The notes under the pieces are model-generated. The model saw only the letters and a list, made by a program, of their open reading frames with translations, was not told the DNA's origin and did not search any database. A DNA stretch of 20,059 nucleotides from Russula earlei (taxonomy: Eukaryota; Basidiomycota; Agaricomycetes; Russulales; Russulaceae), in the NCBI GenBank assembly GCA_025769875.1, contig JAGFNK010000848.1, positions 1-20,059 of the forward strand, read 5' to 3'. Within the stretch, counting starts at the first letter, position 1, and each line of letters begins with the position of its first letter. A program made the translations under genes and the position numbers. Positions 18,737 to 20,059 of this stretch are shown in pieces.

Positions 18737-18850
18737 ACGAGCAGGGGTTTGGGCATGAAGACTTTCCAACACGAGGTTGTGCATGAACGGAACTCATTTA
18801 TACGAGAGGGCGTCTGGGCGTAAAGACCTTTCCAACACGAGGCACAAGAC
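18737..18850. repeat. Imperfect tandem duplication of about 64 bp
   Basis: The first unit (18737-18800) and the second (from 18801) share TACGAG, a G-rich step, GGGC(A/G)T(G/A)AAGAC and TTTCCAACACGAGG in the same order. A single extra C and a few substitutions separate them. It lies in the permease upstream region. Confidence 0.6.
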
Positions 18851-19101
18851 ATGTTAGCGGCGTGAGTGTATTTCCATGCATGAACAGGAAAGGGTTCAAA
18901 TCCTCCCACGGCTACTTACGCCGCGCCGCAAATAAACGCCGGTAACACGGCAGCGTGAGCCGCAGGACAGACGAGAAAAGATTATGAATTCTGAACTGTA
19001 TCGAATGAGAGAAAGGCGTACAAAACTGCGTGCGATATTGGAAACTCAGATGTTATGGGGTTTGTCCCGAGTTGATGCGTGCATTAAAGTATACGTACTA
19101 T

Positions 19102-19139
19102 CACGTGTTTTACCACAGACACGTGACACAAGACACGTG
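19102..19139. promoter_or_regulatory. Cluster of three CACGTG (E-box) sites
   Basis: CACGTG occurs at 19102-19107, 19120-19125 and 19134-19139. The last two sit in repeats of GACACGTGAC. CACGTG is the core bound by bHLH factors in fungi (Cbf1/Pho4/SREBP classes). The cluster is about 700 bp upstream of the permease start, at the junction with repeat DNA. Function is inferred. Confidence 0.45.
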
Positions 19140-19160
19140 ACGGGGGATTTTCCATAACCA

Positions 19161-19631
19161 CACACAAATACAGTGTTTCATACAACGGGGTGGCGGAACA
19201 GGCATTTCATTCACATATACAGTCAGAACATCTGTTTCAGCATGGAATTGCCCCCCCCCCCCTCCTTCTATATATGGTTATTTCACATCATGTGTTAGAT
19301 CACATGTTCACTCAAGAAATTGTATTTTCAATATGGTATGACACTGTTTTGTGCTGCATGATGTTGCACAGCATAGAGCACAGCTAACAGGCTAAGCAAC
19401 CCACCTTAGAGGTTGTGCTAATGCTCAAGTGATATTGGGGTGTAGAGCAATATGAATACTTGTCTACATGTATGGTATTTATACCTCTATGACCCAGGGC
19501 TGTTCCTAAGTCCAAAGAGGTGACTACAGGTGTCCACTATATTGTGCATTCACAGATGCATGATGTAGAAACATCCAAGATGCTGCATAAGGCTGCATTT
19601 GTGATAGATAGTGTAGTATGCATAACCCTAG
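19161..19631. other. AT-rich repeat DNA at right edge of island
   Basis: No gene is supported. CpG becomes rare. A run of about 13 C lies at 19249-19262. Around 19500-19560 the sequence AGGTGTCCACTATATTGTGCAT resembles AGGTGTCCACAATATTGTGCAT in the right inverted end of the composite element at 2530-2723, so this is probably an eroded partial copy of that family. Confidence 0.45.
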
Positions 19632-20059
19632 TGTCAGAACTCACTGTTGAACAATCCAGTTCAAGAGTGAGATAGGAGCTTGGAGACAAGTTGACTGAGT
19701 TCAAGAACAAAGTTGGCAAGAGTATAGTCCAAACAAGTAGCAAGTACCAGAGAGGATCTGGTACTGGCTGTGAGGTGGTCACAGAAGGAGAGAGCCAGAG
19801 TGTACTAGATAGGGTGGTCCTAAAGGAGTACCCCCGGTAGTAGAGTGCCACAAATCAAATGGACAGTCTGAAGACTGTCCACTACTTTATTGAGTGCTAT
19901 ATACTACTGTACAAGGGAACTGCTAAATAGGGAACAAGTCATAACCTTGTTATCAAGCATAATTGAGGGATGAGTAAGAAGTTGGAGCATGCTTAGTGAG
20001 CATGCTCAGTCATGCTCAGTAAGCTGCTGAGTAAGAAGACTCATATTGATGAGTAAGAG
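19632..20059 (-). mobile_element. LTR-like dispersed repeat, right copy, cut by window end
   Basis: This is the second copy of the repeat at 1761-2190, in the same orientation. It starts at TGTCAGAACTC where the left flank of the other copy diverges. It shares the hairpin CTCACT.TTGAAC with its partner arm after AATCCA, the perfect TGGACAGTC stem-loop, a minus-strand CAATAAAGTAG, and the GAGCATGCTC palindrome. It runs off the window, so its outer end is unknown. Confidence 0.65.

Larger units (their letters stand above)
18484..19160. other. Permease upstream region, no gene
   Basis: There is no coding region. It contains an imperfect tandem duplication (18737-18850) and, at its distal end, three CACGTG sites (19102-19139). 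CpG frequency is that of the gene island until about 19160, where repeat-type AT-rich sequence begins. Confidence 0.5.

Noticed and set aside
18835..18915. Possible tRNA: GGTTCAAATCC resembles a B box
   Set aside because: The T stem does not pair beyond three bases and no matching acceptor stem or A box lies at the right distance.
8271..19160. Biosynthetic gene cluster or a new multi-gene defence-like system
   Set aside because: An F-box protein, an orphan membrane protein and a permease with separate promoters and mixed orientation share no biosynthetic core enzyme or coupled layout.

Overview
The window looks like nuclear DNA from a filamentous basidiomycete, probably an Agaricomycete such as a polypore. 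The reasons are genes split by many short (about 47-100 nt) introns, GC-rich coding sequence, an F-box family and a C2H2 zinc-finger family of the kind common in these fungi, and repeats that have lost CpG while gaining TpG/CpA, as expected of methylated, silenced transposons. No lineage marker confirms the group. I see no rRNA, convincing tRNA or CRISPR array.

Layout. Bases 1 to about 6846 are AT-rich and CpG-poor and made of repeats: a 145-bp palindromic MITE-like element (375-519), an old LTR (722-1233), a composite with about 190-bp inverted ends (1280-2723) that contains an LTR-like repeat (from 1761), a low-complexity decayed coding stretch on the minus strand (2936-4071), and two clean solo LTRs of one family in opposite orientation (4456-5018 and 5687-6230), each with a perfect 5-bp target duplication. 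From about 6847 to 19160 the DNA becomes GC- and CpG-rich and holds the genes. From about 19160 to the end it is repeat DNA again, and the LTR-like repeat seen at 1761 returns at 19632 in the same orientation.

The gene island holds a decayed C2H2 zinc-finger remnant (7968-8280); an F-box protein gene (plus strand, 8299-10159, five exons, 530 residues); a 1241-residue multispanning membrane protein of unknown function with a long Ser/Pro-rich tail (plus strand, 10908-14974, five exons); and an amino-acid/GABA/choline-type permease of the APC superfamily (minus strand, 16003-18395, thirteen exons, 549 residues). I rebuilt exon structures by hand from reading frame, splice signals and family resemblance; every exon joins in phase and the CDS totals divide by three.

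The genes do not form an obvious pathway: one probably recruits substrates to an SCF ubiquitin ligase, one is an orphan membrane protein, and one is a nutrient transporter. No new multi-gene system is evident. The most useful observations are two GC-AG introns in neighbouring genes, a dying zinc-finger gene, a bZIP-site palindrome kept in three LTRs of different age, and the direct repeats bracketing the island.
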